Source of the DNA: Phycisphaeraceae bacterium
GTDB taxonomy: Bacteria; Planctomycetota; Phycisphaerae; Phycisphaerales; UBA1924
NCBI GenBank assembly: GCA_015200025.1
Contig: CP054186.1
Span: 2,306,001 to 2,370,000 of the forward strand
Direction: 5' to 3'
Length of the DNA: 64,000 nt
How positions within the stretch are numbered: position 1 is the first letter of the stretch; the number at the start of each line of letters is the position of its first letter. Below, piece after piece: positions 34,728 through 45,842 of this stretch. Under the pieces are notes generated by a model that worked only from the letters and a program-made list of their open reading frames with translations, was not told where the DNA came from and did not search any database. Both the position numbers and the translations under genes were made by a program.

Positions 34728-36509
34728 CTAGTACCCGGCGGGGCGGCCGCCCTTGCGAGGGTCGCAGGCGGCGTCGAGCCCCGCGCCGTCGCGGGCGGCG
34801 CGGATGATCTGGACGTTCCCGATGGCGTCGCTGCGGCGTGTCCGGTGCCCGGCGGCTTCCAGGGCCGGGACGAGCCCATCGGCGTCGGCGAGCCCGGCCT
34901 CCAGGAGCAGCACGTCGGGCGTCCATTGGTGATGGAAACGGGGGGCGGCGAGGGCGTCGCCCGCGGGCATGTCGTGAACAAGGACGTTGAGGGCGGCCTG
35001 GAGTGTGGAGGAGATGATGCGGGGGCCGCCGCTGGCGCCGGCGACGAGGACGACGCGGCCGTGGTCGGCGGGGTCGAGGGCGATCAGCGGGGTCATGCTC
35101 GAGAGCGGGCGCTTGCCCGGGGCGGGCGCGTTGCGTGCGGACTGGACGAGCCCGAAGGCGTTGGGGAGCCCGGGGCGCGTGGCGAAATCGTCCATCTGGT
35201 TGTTGAGGACAAACCCGAAGCGTTCGGCCGCCCGCAGCGACCCGAAGACGAGGTTGATCGTCTCGGTGCACGCGACGGCGTTGCCCTGGGCGTCGACGAC
35301 GGAGAAGTGGCTGGTCCCCCCGTCTCGATGCGGCTCGGCGTGCCCTTCCTCGCCCGCGGGGATCGAGCCGTATCGCTCGTGGGGGAGGACGGCGTCGGGG
35401 AGGAGCGTGGCGGCGAGGCCGCGGAGGTAATCCGGGGAGAGCAGACGCGCGACGGGCACGTCGACAAAGGCGGGATCCCCGAGCCATCGGGCACGGTCGG
35501 CGAAGGCGTGCTTGGCGGCCTCGGTGACGCGGTGGATCGCCTGGGGCGAGCGGGGCGGCGTGGCGCGAAGGTCCGGGAGCCTGGCGTCGAGGATCGCGAG
35601 CGTCTGGGCGAGGGCCAGCCCGCCCGAGCTGGGCGGGGGCATCGTGTGGATCGTCTTCCCGCGGAACTCGAGGGTGAGCGGGTCCACGCGGGCGACGCGG
35701 AACGAGGCGAGGTCGGCGAGGGTGAGCACCCCTCCGTCCGCGGCGGCGGCCTCGACGATGGCGTCGGCGACGGGCCCGCGGTAGAACCCGTCGCGCCCGC
35801 GCTGCGCGATAAGCCGGAGCGCCGCGGCCTGCTCGGGGAGCCGGATCACGTCGCCCGGCTTGATCGCACCCCGCGCCAGGAAGCGGTCCCAGACGAACGC
35901 GAAGCGGGCCGAGCGGGCCGGCTCGTCCTTGCGGATCCAGGCGATGACCTCGGCGGCGGAGGCGGCGTAGTGCGCATCGACGGTGAACCCTTCCTCGGCC
36001 AGGCGGATCGCCGGGGCGAGGACGGCGTCACGCGACATCCCGCTCCCGAACTCTTCCAACGCGTGGAGCAGGCCCGCGACGGTGCCCGGGACGGCGACGC
36101 CCCGCCCGCCGTGGGTCGCGGCGTCGGGTTCGAGGGCGAGGTAGAAGTCGGGCGAGACGCCCGCGGGGGCCTGCTCGCGGTAGTTGAGGGCCGTGGTGAG
36201 CGTGCCGTGCCTGGGGTGGTCCTTGAGGTGGATCACCATGAACCCGCCGCCCCCGATGCCGCAGGAATACGGGCGGACGACCGAGAGGGCGAAGGAGGTG
36301 GCGACGGCGGCGTCGACGGCGTTGCCCCCGGCGCGGAGGATCTCGGCGCCCGCTTCGCTGGCGAGGTGGTGGTCGGCCGCCACCGCCGCCGACGCGAACG
36401 CCCCCGCGTGCTGACCGGCGGGCGTCGCCCCCTCGGCCGGCTGAGCGGACCACGATCGGGCCGCGGGGGCAAGGAGCACGAGTCCGAGAGCCAGGACGGC
36501 GTATCGCAT
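34728..36509 (-). CDS. ggt: Gamma-glutamyltransferase
   Basis: The 593-residue enzyme cleaves gamma-glutamyl bonds such as that of glutathione and self-processes into two subunits. A signal peptide covers about residues 1-22. The heavy-chain block AGGNAVDAAVATSFALSVV and the GIGGGGFMVIH loop are present. The nucleophile is the Thr in DGGTSHFSVVD, followed by NAVACTETIN and PLSSMTPLI. The predicted location is the periplasm or cell surface. An in-frame GTG at 36518 is an alternative start, and neither start has a strong ribosome site. It is divergent from the M14 peptidase gene. Confidence 0.92.
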   Translation of the reverse strand: MRYAVLALGLVLLAPAARSWSAQPAEGATPAGQHAGAFASAAVAADHHLASEAGAEILRAGGNAVDAAVATSFALSVVRPYSCGIGGGGFMVIHLKDHPRHGTLTTALNYREQAPAGVSPDFYLALEPDAATHGGRGVAVPGTVAGLLHALEEFGSGMSRDAVLAPAIRLAEEGFTVDAHYAASAAEVIAWIRKDEPARSARFAFVWDRFLARGAIKPGDVIRLPEQAAALRLIAQRGRDGFYRGPVADAIVEAAAADGGVLTLADLASFRVARVDPLTLEFRGKTIHTMPPPSSGGLALAQTLAILDARLPDLRATPPRSPQAIHRVTEAAKHAFADRARWLGDPAFVDVPVARLLSPDYLRGLAATLLPDAVLPHERYGSIPAGEEGHAEPHRDGGTSHFSVVDAQGNAVACTETINLVFGSLRAAERFGFVLNNQMDDFATRPGLPNAFGLVQSARNAPAPGKRPLSSMTPLIALDPADHGRVVLVAGASGGPRIISSTLQAALNVLVHDMPAGDALAAPRFHHQWTPDVLLLEAGLADADGLVPALEAAGHRTRRSDAIGNVQIIRAARDGAGLDAACDPRKGGRPAGY

Positions 36510-36627
36510 GGAGTTCACCGGGGCGGATCGGGGCGAGGGGACGCGGGGTTGGGATCGATTCGGGGCGGACGGGGGAATCTTTGGGGCCGGGCTGGGCGCG
36601 GGGCGTGTGTTCTGTCAGAATACCGCG

Positions 36628-38997
36628 ATGAAGCCATCGATGATCGTGCCCTCGGTCGTGTTCATGGTTCTTGCCGCGTCGTGGTCGGGCGGGGCGCAGC
36701 CGGGCGGGCCAGGGGCGGGGCGGGACGCCGCCCCGGTGGCGGCGCCGGGGCCGGTCGAGACGTACACCGGGAGGTCGGTGCTCCGGGTCGAGACGCGCAC
36801 GCCGGCGGAATTGATGGCGGTGATGGCGCTGGCGGAGGACGTGTGGACGCACACGCCGCGGGTGGGCCCGCTGGACGTGATGGTGACCCCGGACCGGGCC
36901 GGGGCGGTGCGGGCGTACGCCGCGGCCCGGGGGCTCCCGGTGGAGGTCATGATCCCCGACGTGGCGTCGGCGGTGCGCGAGGAGCGGGCCCGGATCGAAC
37001 GCTCGAACCTGGCGAGGGGCCTGGGGTGGTACGAGGACTTCAAGGACCTCACGCAGGTGTACGCCAAGGTGGATGAACTGGTGGCGGCCCACCCCGCGAT
37101 GGCCTCGCAGGCGGTGATCGGCCAGGGGCACGAGGGCCGGCCCATCCGCGTGCTGCGGATCTCGGCCCCGGATTCGCCGGAGAACCCGCGCGCGGGCCGG
37201 CGTCAGGTCATCTTCACGGGGACTCAGCACGCCCGGGAATGGGTCAGCCCGATGACCGTGATGTACATCGCCGAGACGCTGCTGAACGCGTACGGGTCGG
37301 ACCCGGACGTCCGCGCGGCGATGGACTCGATCGAGTTCCTGATCGTCCCCGTGGTCAACCCGGACGGGTACACGTTCTCGTGGACGAACCAGCGGATGTG
37401 GCGGAAAAACCGCCGCAACAACGGGAACGGGTCCTTCGGCGTCGATACCAACCGCAATTTCCCGTACCAGTGGGGCGGCGAGGGGGCGAGCGGGAACACC
37501 GGGAACGACACGTACCGCGGGCCCTCGGCGGGGTCCGAGCCCGAGACGCAGGCCGTCATGGCGCTCGCCAACGCGGCCCCGCGGCTCGACGCGCACATCG
37601 ACTTCCACAGTTACTCGCAGCTGATCCTCTCCCCGTGGGGGTATACCTCGTCGCTCCCGCCCGACGCGGCGCTCTTCGACGACCTCAACGCGCGCATGGC
37701 GTCGGCGATCCTGGCGACGTGGGGGCAGACCTACGTGGGCGGGCCCTCGTACACGACCATCTACCCCGCCTCGGGCGTGATGCCCGACTGGATGTACGGC
37801 GCCCGCGGGGCCCTCTCCTGGACGATCGAGCTCCGCGACACGGGGCAGTTCGGGTTCATCCTCCCCGCCGACCAGATCCTCCCGTGCGCCCAGGAGAACT
37901 TCAACGCGGTGATGGAACTCGCGGGGTTCGTCCAGAGCCCGGTCTCGATCTCGTTCCCGGGCGGGATCCCCTCGGAGCGTCCCGCCGGCGCCCCCGCGTC
38001 GTTCGGCGTGACCGTCTCGGCGTGGAACGACACGGTCGCGTCGGCGGCCCTGTGGTACCGCCGGGCGGGCGAGGCGGCCTTCGTGTCGGCGCCGCTCGAG
38101 TCCCTCGGCGGCACGGCGTACCGGGCGACGCTCCCGGCCTCGTCGTGCGGGGTGGTGACGGAGTTTTACATCGAAGCGTCGGGCGTCTCCGGCCGATCCG
38201 GGCGGGCGCCCGCCGGCGCGCCGGGCGTGTTCTTCGCCTCGTCCGCGGCCGATCGGGTGGTGGTGTTCGCCGACGCGTGCGAGGGCGTGAACGGGTGGGC
38301 GGTGGGGGCCCCGGGCGATGCCGCGACGACGGGGCTGTGGTCCAACGACGTGCCGCAGGCGACGGCGGCGCAGCCGGGGAATCAGGTGACGCCCGGCGGG
38401 GCACGCTGCTGGATCACCGACGGGCGGGCCGGGGCGGGCGTGGGGACGTACGACGTGGACGGCGGGGCGACGACCCTGACCAGCCCGCGGTTCAGCGCCC
38501 TGGGCCCGTCGGGCTGGATCAACCCGCGGGTGACGCTGGCGTACTGGCGGTGGTACAGCAACGACCGCGGGTCGAACCCCAACACCAACTCGATGCCGGT
38601 GCTGATCTCGAACGACGACGGGGCGACGTGGTCCCCGGTCGAGCTGGTCGCCGAGAACGCGGGGCGGTGGGTCGAGAAGCGGTGGGACCTCGCGGGCGTC
38701 GGCGGTGGGGGGGTGGTACCCACGGACCGGATGAGGCTGCGGTTTGTGGCGCGCGACCTGACGGGCGCGATCGTCGAGGCCGCCGTCGACGAGGTGTCGG
38801 TGGCCGTGACGGGGTGCCCGCCCAACCCGGCGGACTTCAACGGTGACGGGTTCATCGATTTCTTCGACCTCGACGCGTTCATCGAGTGCTTCGAGGGCGG
38901 CGCGTGCCCCGAGGGCAAGACCGCGGACTTCAACGGGGACGGGTTCATCGACTTCTTCGACCTCGACGCGTTCGTGGAAGCCTTCGAGAACGGCTAA
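36628..38997 (+). CDS. Secreted M14 zinc carboxypeptidase with dockerin-like repeats
   Basis: The 789-residue exoenzyme has a signal peptide, a propeptide to about residue 130 and an M14 domain at about 130-435. Zinc ligands lie in TGTQHAREWVSP (HxxE) and IDFHSYSQLIL. Substrate-binding NPDGY and VDTNRNFPYQW and the catalytic Glu in TIELRDTG are intact. A beta-sandwich region follows. The protein ends in two nearly identical calcium-loop repeats (DFNGDGFIDFFDLDAF at both), the dockerin-like element shared by several exoproteins here. It should trim C-terminal residues of external peptides. Confidence 0.9.
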   Translation: MKPSMIVPSVVFMVLAASWSGGAQPGGPGAGRDAAPVAAPGPVETYTGRSVLRVETRTPAELMAVMALAEDVWTHTPRVGPLDVMVTPDRAGAVRAYAAARGLPVEVMIPDVASAVREERARIERSNLARGLGWYEDFKDLTQVYAKVDELVAAHPAMASQAVIGQGHEGRPIRVLRISAPDSPENPRAGRRQVIFTGTQHAREWVSPMTVMYIAETLLNAYGSDPDVRAAMDSIEFLIVPVVNPDGYTFSWTNQRMWRKNRRNNGNGSFGVDTNRNFPYQWGGEGASGNTGNDTYRGPSAGSEPETQAVMALANAAPRLDAHIDFHSYSQLILSPWGYTSSLPPDAALFDDLNARMASAILATWGQTYVGGPSYTTIYPASGVMPDWMYGARGALSWTIELRDTGQFGFILPADQILPCAQENFNAVMELAGFVQSPVSISFPGGIPSERPAGAPASFGVTVSAWNDTVASAALWYRRAGEAAFVSAPLESLGGTAYRATLPASSCGVVTEFYIEASGVSGRSGRAPAGAPGVFFASSAADRVVVFADACEGVNGWAVGAPGDAATTGLWSNDVPQATAAQPGNQVTPGGARCWITDGRAGAGVGTYDVDGGATTLTSPRFSALGPSGWINPRVTLAYWRWYSNDRGSNPNTNSMPVLISNDDGATWSPVELVAENAGRWVEKRWDLAGVGGGGVVPTDRMRLRFVARDLTGAIVEAAVDEVSVAVTGCPPNPADFNGDGFIDFFDLDAFIECFEGGACPEGKTADFNGDGFIDFFDLDAFVEAFENG

Positions 38998-39108
38998 GGC
39001 CGCGGGCGCCGAGGGGTGTGGATGCGGTGGCGGTGATGGGGTGGTGGGGGCGGCTACCATCGGCCCGCCGGGCCCGGCACGGGCTGCGCGTCCGGACGGA
39101 GCCTTGCC

Positions 39109-42100
39109 GTGAACACCCCGGGAACGGGGGCCGCCCCCGACATCGAGTTGAAACCGACCAGCGCTCAGCACGCCGAGGCCCCGGGCATGCGGGACCGACC
39201 CGCCGACCGTTGGATCGTCGTGCGCGGGGCGCGTGAGCACAACCTCAAGAACATCGACGTGCGGATCCCGCGGGACCGGCTGGTGGTGATCACGGGGTTG
39301 TCGGGGTCGGGCAAGAGCAGCCTCGCGTTCGACACGATCTTCGCCGAGGGTCAGCGCAAGTACATGGAATCGCTCTCGGCGTACGCGAGGCAGTTCCTCG
39401 ACCAGCTCAAGAAGCCCGACGTGGACGAGATCGAGGGCATCCCCCCGACGATCGCGATCGAGCAGCGGACCAGCGGGGGGAACCCGCGCTCCACCGTCGC
39501 GACGACGACAGAGATCTACGACTACCTCCGCCTGCTCTACGCCCGCTGCGGGACGCCCTGCTCCTGGGCCCCGACCAAGACAAAGAAAGACGGCGAGGTC
39601 GTCGAGCGGTCGGGCCGGCCCATCTCGGCGACGTCGAGCACGCAGATCGTCGACGCGATCCTCGCCTCACGCCGCGGCGCCCGGGCGATGGTCCTCGCGC
39701 CGGTCGTGCGTGCCAAGAAGGGCTTCCACCGCGACGTGCTCGAGGGGTTCGTGGCGCAGGGGTGGTCTCGGGCGCGCGTCAACGGCACGGTCGTCGAGCT
39801 CCGCGAGGTGCTCAAGGAGCCCGGGGAGAACCCGCTCAAACTCGGGCGGTACGAGAAGCACTCGGTGGACGCCGTCGTGGACCGGCTCGTCGTGTCGGAC
39901 GAGTCGAGGCCGAGGCTCGCCGAGAGCGTCGAGGCGGCCCTGAGGCTGGCGGAGGGCGCGTGCGTCCTGGCCGCCGAGGGCGCGGACGGGTCGTGGTCGG
40001 ACACGACGTTCAGCACGCGTCTGGCGGACCCGGACCACCCCGAGTACGCCCTCGACGAGCTGGAGCCGAGGCTGTTCTCGTTCAACTCGCCGCAGGGGGC
40101 GTGCCCGACGTGCCACGGGCTGGGGACGGTGCTCGAGCTCGACGAGGCGCTGGTCCTGCCCGACGAGTCGCTCTCGCTGAGCGAGGGGGCGGTCGCGTGC
40201 TGGAGCAAGAACGGGCACTGGAAGGCCTGGTTCAACCGGAGGCTCAAGAAGTTCTGCGCGCGGTTCGGGGTCTCGTTCGCGGCCCCGGTGAAGTCCTTCA
40301 CGAAGGCCCAGCGGCGGATCCTTCTCTACGGGGCCACGCCCGCCGACCTCGCGGCGGCCGCCCCGGGCCCGAAAAAGGACTGGCCCGGGGTGATCCCCGA
40401 GACGATGAAGTGGTGGGAGACCACGCCCACCGAGAACGTGAAGGAATTCCTCGGGCAGTTCCTGTCGCAGAAGCCCTGCGCGACCTGCCGGGGCGACCGC
40501 CTGCGGATCGAGGCGTTGCACGTGCTGCTGTCGAGCGCCCACGCGGCGGACCGCTCGCGGGCGTTCTCGTCGTCGGTGATCGGGCGCCCGCGGTCGGACG
40601 GGACGATGCTCAACATCGCCGAGTTCTCGCGGCTGACGATCCCCGACGCGGCCGCGTATCTCGAAGGGCTGGACCTCTCGCCCGAGCGGCGCGTGGTGGC
40701 CGACCCGATCCTGCGCGAGGTGCACAACCGCCTGCGCTTCCTCACCGGCGTGGGGCTGGAGTACCTCTCGCTCGACCGGCGCACGGCGACGCTCTCGGGG
40801 GGCGAGGCCCAGCGGATCCGCCTGGCGTCGCAGGTGGGGTCGGGGCTCGTCGGCGCGTGCTACGTCCTCGACGAGCCCACCATCGGGCTCCACCAGCGCG
40901 ACAACACGAGGCTCATCGCGACGCTGAGGCACCTCGCGGACATCGGGAACTCCGTGCTCGTCGTCGAGCACGACGAGGACATGATCCGGGCCGCCGACCA
41001 CGTGCTGGACATCGGCCCGGGCCCCGGGGTCCACGGCGGGCGCGTCGTGGCGGAGGGGACGGTCGAGCAGATCTCGGGCACCCCGGGATCGCTCACGGGG
41101 GATTACCTCGCCGGCCGCCGCGAGATCGACCGGCCCGCGCGCCGCCGGGCCCTCTCCGAGAAGCAGGCCATCGTGGTCAAGGGCGCGAGGCACAACAACC
41201 TCCGCAACGTCGACGCGGCGTTCCCGCTGGGGGGGATCATCTGCGTCACGGGCGTCTCGGGCTCGGGCAAGAGCACGCTGGTGAACGACATCGTGCTCGC
41301 CGCCGTCCGGCGGAAGCTGCTCGGGACCCGCGAGACCCCGGGGGACCACGATTCGGTCAAGATCCCCGGGACCCTCGACCGCGTGATCGAGGTCGACCAG
41401 AGCCCGATCGGACGCACGCCCCGCAGCAACCCGGCGACGTACACCGGGATCTTCGACGACATCCGCACCGTCTTCGCACAGTCGAAGGAGGCCAAGGTCC
41501 GCGGGTACAAGCCCGGGCGGTTCAGCTTCAACGTCACCTCGCAGAACGGCGGCGGACGCTGCGAGGCCTGCCAGGGGCACGGGCTCAAGAAAATCGAGAT
41601 GCACTTCCTCCCCGACGTGTACGTCGAGTGCGAGGTCTGCCGCGGGAGGCGGTACAACCGCGAGACCCTCGAGGTGCTCTACCGCGGGAAGAGCATCGCC
41701 GACGTGCTCGCGATGACCGTCGAGGCGGGCGTGGCCTTCTTCGAGAACCACCCCAAGATCGCCCGCGTGCTCCGCTGCCTCCACGACGTGGGGCTCGACT
41801 ACATCCAGCTCGGGCAGCCCTCCACGCAGCTCTCCGGCGGCGAGGCCCAACGCATCAAGCTCGCGACCGAGCTGGGCAAGACCGGCTCCCACGTGGTCAA
41901 CCAGGAGCTCGCCAAGGACCGCCCCGCGGGTATCCTGGGCCCCCTGGGCTCGACGCTCTACGTCCTCGACGAGCCGACCACGGGGCTCCACTTCGAGGAC
42001 ATCCGCAAGCTCGTGGCCGTCTTCGACCGCCTCGCCGACGCGGGCAACACGCTGATCGTCATCGAGCACAACCTCGACGTGATCAAAAGGGCCGACTGGA

Positions 42101-42225
42101 TCATCGACCTGGGCCCCGAGGGCGGCGACGGGGGCGGTCTCATCGTCGCCCGCGGCACGCCCGAGGACGTCGCCCGTGTCCCGCGGAGCCACACGGGGCG
42201 CTACCTCAAGCCGCTGGTGGGGTGA
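39109..42225 (+). CDS. uvrA: Excinuclease ABC subunit A
   Basis: The 1038-residue ATPase recognises DNA damage in nucleotide excision repair. Both ABC modules are visible: Walker [13 protein letters not shown] near residue 61 and [12 protein letters not shown] in the second half, two LSGGEAQRI signatures and two YVLDEPT Walker B motifs. The C-terminal zinc module (CEACQGHG, then CEVCRGRRY) is intact. The first zinc module is not: CPTCHGLG is present, but the preceding Cys pair is missing. There is an insertion of about 18 residues before the second Walker B. Translation starts at GTG 39109, with GGAG upstream. Confidence 0.93.
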   Translation: MNTPGTGAAPDIELKPTSAQHAEAPGMRDRPADRWIVVRGAREHNLKNIDVRIPRDRLVVITGLSGSGKSSLAFDTIFAEGQRKYMESLSAYARQFLDQLKKPDVDEIEGIPPTIAIEQRTSGGNPRSTVATTTEIYDYLRLLYARCGTPCSWAPTKTKKDGEVVERSGRPISATSSTQIVDAILASRRGARAMVLAPVVRAKKGFHRDVLEGFVAQGWSRARVNGTVVELREVLKEPGENPLKLGRYEKHSVDAVVDRLVVSDESRPRLAESVEAALRLAEGACVLAAEGADGSWSDTTFSTRLADPDHPEYALDELEPRLFSFNSPQGACPTCHGLGTVLELDEALVLPDESLSLSEGAVACWSKNGHWKAWFNRRLKKFCARFGVSFAAPVKSFTKAQRRILLYGATPADLAAAAPGPKKDWPGVIPETMKWWETTPTENVKEFLGQFLSQKPCATCRGDRLRIEALHVLLSSAHAADRSRAFSSSVIGRPRSDGTMLNIAEFSRLTIPDAAAYLEGLDLSPERRVVADPILREVHNRLRFLTGVGLEYLSLDRRTATLSGGEAQRIRLASQVGSGLVGACYVLDEPTIGLHQRDNTRLIATLRHLADIGNSVLVVEHDEDMIRAADHVLDIGPGPGVHGGRVVAEGTVEQISGTPGSLTGDYLAGRREIDRPARRRALSEKQAIVVKGARHNNLRNVDAAFPLGGIICVTGVSGSGKSTLVNDIVLAAVRRKLLGTRETPGDHDSVKIPGTLDRVIEVDQSPIGRTPRSNPATYTGIFDDIRTVFAQSKEAKVRGYKPGRFSFNVTSQNGGGRCEACQGHGLKKIEMHFLPDVYVECEVCRGRRYNRETLEVLYRGKSIADVLAMTVEAGVAFFENHPKIARVLRCLHDVGLDYIQLGQPSTQLSGGEAQRIKLATELGKTGSHVVNQELAKDRPAGILGPLGSTLYVLDEPTTGLHFEDIRKLVAVFDRLADAGNTLIVIEHNLDVIKRADWIIDLGPEGGDGGGLIVARGTPEDVARVPRSHTGRYLKPLVG

Positions 42226-42265
42226 CCGGTCGGCGGGCCGCGCGGCGCGCCGCCAGTACGCGGCC

Positions 42266-43369
42266 TTACGTGTTGAACAGGAAGTGGCAGACGTCGGCGT
42301 CGCGCATCACGTAGTCCTTGCCCTCGATGCGCATCTTCCCCGCCTCCTTGATCGCCTTCTCCGTCTTGAACTTCTCCAGGTCCTCGACCGAGTAGACCTC
42401 GGCCCGGATGAACCCGCGCTCAAAGTCCGTGTGGATCACGCCGGCGGCCTGCGGGGCCGTCGCCCCCACGGGGATCGTCCACGCCCGGATCTCCTTGGGC
42501 CCCGCGGTGTAGTACGACTGCAGCCCCAGCAGGCGGTACGCCGCACGGGCCAGTCGGTCCAGCGCGGGCTCCTCCATCCCCAGGCTCTGCAACATCTCCT
42601 TCTTGTCGGCCTCGGGCAGTTCCGCCAACTCGCTCTCGATCTTCGCGCACACCGCCACCACCTCGGCCCCGTCCGCCTTGGCCCGATCCCGCACCGCCCG
42701 GCACAACGGGCCCTCCCCGTTCACGTCGTCCTCGTCCACGTTCATCACGAACAGCACCGGCTTGGACGTGATCAGCCCCAACTGCTTGAACGCCCTCGCC
42801 TGGTCCGGGTCGTCGAACGACACCGCCCGGGCCGGACGCCCCTCGTCGAGCACGGGCTTGAGCTTCTTGAGCACCTCGGCCCGGGCGACGGCCTCCTTGT
42901 CCCCGCTCCGCGCCGCCCGCTGGGCCTTGTCCAACGCGCCCGCGACCGATTCGAGGTCGGCCAGGACGAGCTCGGTGTTGATGATGTCGATGTCGCGGAG
43001 GGGATCCACCGTGCCCTCGACGTGGGTGATGTCCTCGCCCCCGGGGGCCTTGGTGAAGCACCGGACCACCTGCAGGATCGCGTCGACCTCGCGGATGTGC
43101 GAGAGGAACTTGTTGCCCAGGCCCGCGCCCTCGCTCGCCCCCTTGACGATCCCCGCGATGTCCACGAGCCGGAGCATCGCCGGGATCACCTTCTGGCTCT
43201 CGATGTGCGCGCGGATGACCTCCAGGCGAGGGTCGGGGATCGGGACGACCCCCACGTTGGGCTCGATGGTGGCGAAGGGGTAGTTGGCGGCCAGGGCGCC
43301 CGCCTTGGTCAGGGCGTTGAACAGGGTGGACTTGCCGACGTTCGGGAGACCGACGATGCCTGCTTCCAT
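42266..43369 (-). CDS. ychF: YchF-type (Obg-like) ATPase
   Basis: The 367-residue P-loop protein of the Obg family prefers ATP and associates with ribosomes. [14 protein letters not shown] is the P-loop, [20 protein letters not shown] is switch II and FVMNVDEDD replaces the GTP-specifying NKxD. The C-terminal TGS-like domain ends with [18 protein letters not shown], a nearly invariant ending. The ATG at 43369 is the natural start. It converges on uvrA, with 40 bp between them. Confidence 0.95.
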   Translation of the reverse strand: MEAGIVGLPNVGKSTLFNALTKAGALAANYPFATIEPNVGVVPIPDPRLEVIRAHIESQKVIPAMLRLVDIAGIVKGASEGAGLGNKFLSHIREVDAILQVVRCFTKAPGGEDITHVEGTVDPLRDIDIINTELVLADLESVAGALDKAQRAARSGDKEAVARAEVLKKLKPVLDEGRPARAVSFDDPDQARAFKQLGLITSKPVLFVMNVDEDDVNGEGPLCRAVRDRAKADGAEVVAVCAKIESELAELPEADKKEMLQSLGMEEPALDRLARAAYRLLGLQSYYTAGPKEIRAWTIPVGATAPQAAGVIHTDFERGFIRAEVYSVEDLEKFKTEKAIKEAGKMRIEGKDYVMRDADVCHFLFNT

Positions 43370-43463
43370 GGGCCCGCATGGTAGACGGGGCGCGGGCCGG
43401 GCCCGGGGGCCCCCGGAGGCCGGGGGTGTGGCCCGGGACCGGCCCGCGTGGAGGCCGGCCCGA

Positions 43464-45404
43464 TCAGCACCCCCGCTCGAAGGCGTCGATGAACGCGTCC
43501 ACGTCGAAGAAGTCGAGGAACCCGTCGAGGTTGAGGTCCGCGTCGCGTCCGGCCGGGCATTCGCCCCGCTCGAAGCACGCGATGAAGTCGAAGAAATCAA
43601 AGTAGTCCACGAACCCGTCGAGGTTGAAGTCCGCCTCGCAGACCGGGACGCTCTCGCCGCGGGGCTCGTCGACGGGGTCGATGTCGTACCACCCGCGACC
43701 GGCGTTGCGGGGCGACTCGTTGTGACGCGAGCGGGGCAGGTCGGTCAGGCGGCCCAGCGAGAGGTCGCCGGCCTCGGGCCACGGGCTGCCGGGCAAGGGC
43801 GCCCAACGCCCCGAGCCCGGGTCGATCGCGTAGTGCCGGAGCGATCCCTCGGCGGAAACGATCAGGTCGCCCTGGCCCCCGAAGGCGATCCCACGGATCT
43901 GCCGGAGCCCGCCGTGCGATGCCGTCTCCCCGAGCGAGGCGCGACCGCTCGCGGGGTCGAAGACGACCTCGAACACCCCGTTCACCCCGGACGAGGCGAT
44001 CCAGGGCCGGCCCGTCAGGGGGTTGACCGCGACCGAGCCATCGCCGGCGACGGTGAGCCCGCCGGGGATCGGCGTGTTCCCGATCAGCCCCAGGTCGATC
44101 CCGAAGCGGTAGATCCGCCGCCCGGCGTCGGCGAGCGCGACGACGCCGTCCGTCGCGTCGTCGATGGCCCACGCGTTGATCGCCGCGGGCAGATCCAGGA
44201 CACCGACACGCTCGAGTCGTTCATTCGCGAGCGTGTACTTCTCGACCGAGGAACCCAGCTGGAGGAACACGTCGCCGAAGCGGTCCAGGAGCATGCGGTC
44301 GGGGGCGCGGGGGAACTCGCCGAGGCGCTCGAACCGGTCGTCGACCGGGTCGTACCGGAAGAGCCCGGCGGGCCCGTCACGCCCGCCCCCGACGAGCGCG
44401 AGGTAGGTCGCGTCCGTGTAGTTGAACACGGCGTCGAGGAACCCACCCCCGGTGGGGGAATCGATGAGCAGGTTGGCGGGGGCCGCGCTCTTCCAGACGC
44501 CCCCGAGCCGGATCACTTTGAGCTGGGTCGGGTCGCTCGGCCTGGTGCCCAGCACGACCAGGGGCAGCAGGTAGCGGTACGAATCGATCACCCGCACCGG
44601 GTCGGTGGAGGTCCCGGAGAACGACTCCTCGAACGCGTACACGAACGCGTTGTCGCCGTCCATGTTCAGGAACCGGCGGTAGAACGTGCGCGTGACGCGC
44701 TCGAAGGGGGATTGCAGGATCTGGGATTCGCTGCTCGGGTCGGTGTTGGGGTCGTGGTACAGGATGACCGGCCTCCTCTCGTTGCAGGCGTTGAGGACCC
44801 CCACGGCCGTGACCGCGTGCCCACCGTCGCGCTCGAGCTCGGCCCCGTCGCGGTAGTACCGCCCGTACCCGAACATCGTCGGGAACCCCATCCGGATCGT
44901 GTTGTGGATCGTCTTGGGCTTGGGGTACGACGACCCGCTGGCCTTGTAGCTGAACACGATGAACCGGCTCCCGTGCCCGCGGTCGACGAGCCACCGGTAC
45001 AGCCCCGAGTTCGCGTCGGCGAAGCTCGTCCCGCCGTCGTCGGTCTTCATGTACTGCCCGAGGTCGTAGAGGTGGGTCCCGACGGCGTTGTAGATCGGGT
45101 TCTGCTGGGCCCAGTCGTTGGTGCTGGCGTTGCGGATGACGTTGTACCCCGACGAGTCGATCATCGCGAGGAGGTTGGTCGCCGCGGTGGGCACGCAGTG
45201 CACCGACCCGTTGTTGGGGAGCCCGACGTGCGTGGGGATCGGGTAGGGGTCGTACCGCCACTGGCGACGCTGATCGAAGTCCGCGATCCCGGGCCAGAAA
45301 ATGTCGCACTGGGCGTGGGCGACCCCCGCCAGCGCGGCCGTGAACGCGAGGATCGTGGCCGGGGTCGATCCGTGAACGCGGGACGAGATTCCTGATGTGC
45401 GCAT
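43464..45404 (-). CDS. Secreted papain-fold-like protein with dockerin-like C-terminus
   Basis: The 646-residue exoprotein has a signal peptide (ending VAHAQ). Its N-terminal domain (about 30-250) resembles C39-type cysteine peptidases: [17 protein letters not shown] carries a candidate nucleophile Cys and [12 protein letters not shown] a candidate His. A beta-propeller-like region follows (about 280-560). The end holds two calcium-loop repeats ([32 protein letters not shown]) and finishes ERGC. Catalysis is not certain. GGAGG sits 5 bp before the ATG at 45404. Confidence 0.78.
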   Translation of the reverse strand: MRTSGISSRVHGSTPATILAFTAALAGVAHAQCDIFWPGIADFDQRRQWRYDPYPIPTHVGLPNNGSVHCVPTAATNLLAMIDSSGYNVIRNASTNDWAQQNPIYNAVGTHLYDLGQYMKTDDGGTSFADANSGLYRWLVDRGHGSRFIVFSYKASGSSYPKPKTIHNTIRMGFPTMFGYGRYYRDGAELERDGGHAVTAVGVLNACNERRPVILYHDPNTDPSSESQILQSPFERVTRTFYRRFLNMDGDNAFVYAFEESFSGTSTDPVRVIDSYRYLLPLVVLGTRPSDPTQLKVIRLGGVWKSAAPANLLIDSPTGGGFLDAVFNYTDATYLALVGGGRDGPAGLFRYDPVDDRFERLGEFPRAPDRMLLDRFGDVFLQLGSSVEKYTLANERLERVGVLDLPAAINAWAIDDATDGVVALADAGRRIYRFGIDLGLIGNTPIPGGLTVAGDGSVAVNPLTGRPWIASSGVNGVFEVVFDPASGRASLGETASHGGLRQIRGIAFGGQGDLIVSAEGSLRHYAIDPGSGRWAPLPGSPWPEAGDLSLGRLTDLPRSRHNESPRNAGRGWYDIDPVDEPRGESVPVCEADFNLDGFVDYFDFFDFIACFERGECPAGRDADLNLDGFLDFFDVDAFIDAFERGC

Positions 45405-45550
45405 AAACCCTCCTGCGGCGAGGGCGAGCCCGTGCCGCTCAACGTCATGCGGACGACGCGGCCCGGGGGCCAAACTTTCCGAGCCACACCCGAACGAACG
45501 CCCGCGGAACGACGCGAGCCCCGCGCGCGAGCCGCGGTTGACACTCGGGC

Positions 45551-45640
45551 ATGTGGATTGCCCCTGTATTGGTGCTGTCGGCGGCCCCCGCCGAGCCGGT
45601 CCGATATCACGCGGATCGCACCCGGGCCCGCATGATCGAC
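45551..45640 (+). pseudogene. 5' remnant of a duplicated M61 peptidase gene
   Basis: A start codon and about 28 codons read MWIAPVLVLSAAPAEPVRYH, then ADRTRAR. This closely matches the start of the intact M61 gene at 45843 (AAEPVRYHVDLTRAR), including the CGGGC just before both ATGs. Similarity ends abruptly near 45632 and the frame then has no family resemblance. It is best read as the stump of a deleted tandem copy. Confidence 0.75.
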
Positions 45641-45671
45641 GCGGCGCGGGCCGGGCCGGGGAGCGCCGCCG

Positions 45672-45830
45672 TTACCCCTGGTTGGCGTACGCCCCGACGA
45701 ACGCTTCCACGTCGTCCCCGTCGACGGCGCCGGGGAAATCGGCGTCGAGGCCGCCGTGGTCCTCGCCGAAGTTCTGGATGATGATGCAGAGACGGCCGGG
45801 CGGGATCTCGGCCTCGGGGGCACAGCGCCG
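45672..45830 (-). pseudogene. Remnant of a dockerin-like C-terminus
   Basis: On the minus strand, stop codons bound a 52-codon frame that contains ADFPGAVDGDDVEAFVGAYA before its stop at 45672-45674. This looks like the last calcium-loop repeat of a dockerin-bearing exoprotein, but it has no start codon or upstream domain. It lies between the M61 stump and the intact M61 gene, so this interval records a deletion or rearrangement. Confidence 0.55.
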
Positions 45831-45842
45831 TTACCATCGGGC

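Noticed and set aside
32133..37076. A very long plus-strand open frame opposite the DUF1028 and gamma-glutamyltransferase genes
   Set aside because: It is antisense to two well-supported genes, has Gly/Glu/Arg-biased composition and no domain similarity; high GC content removes stop codons on the opposite strand.
36510..39240. Extension of a minus-strand frame opposite the M14 carboxypeptidase
   Set aside because: The M14 protein has complete motifs and a signal peptide; the antisense frame is low-complexity Arg/Pro/Gly.
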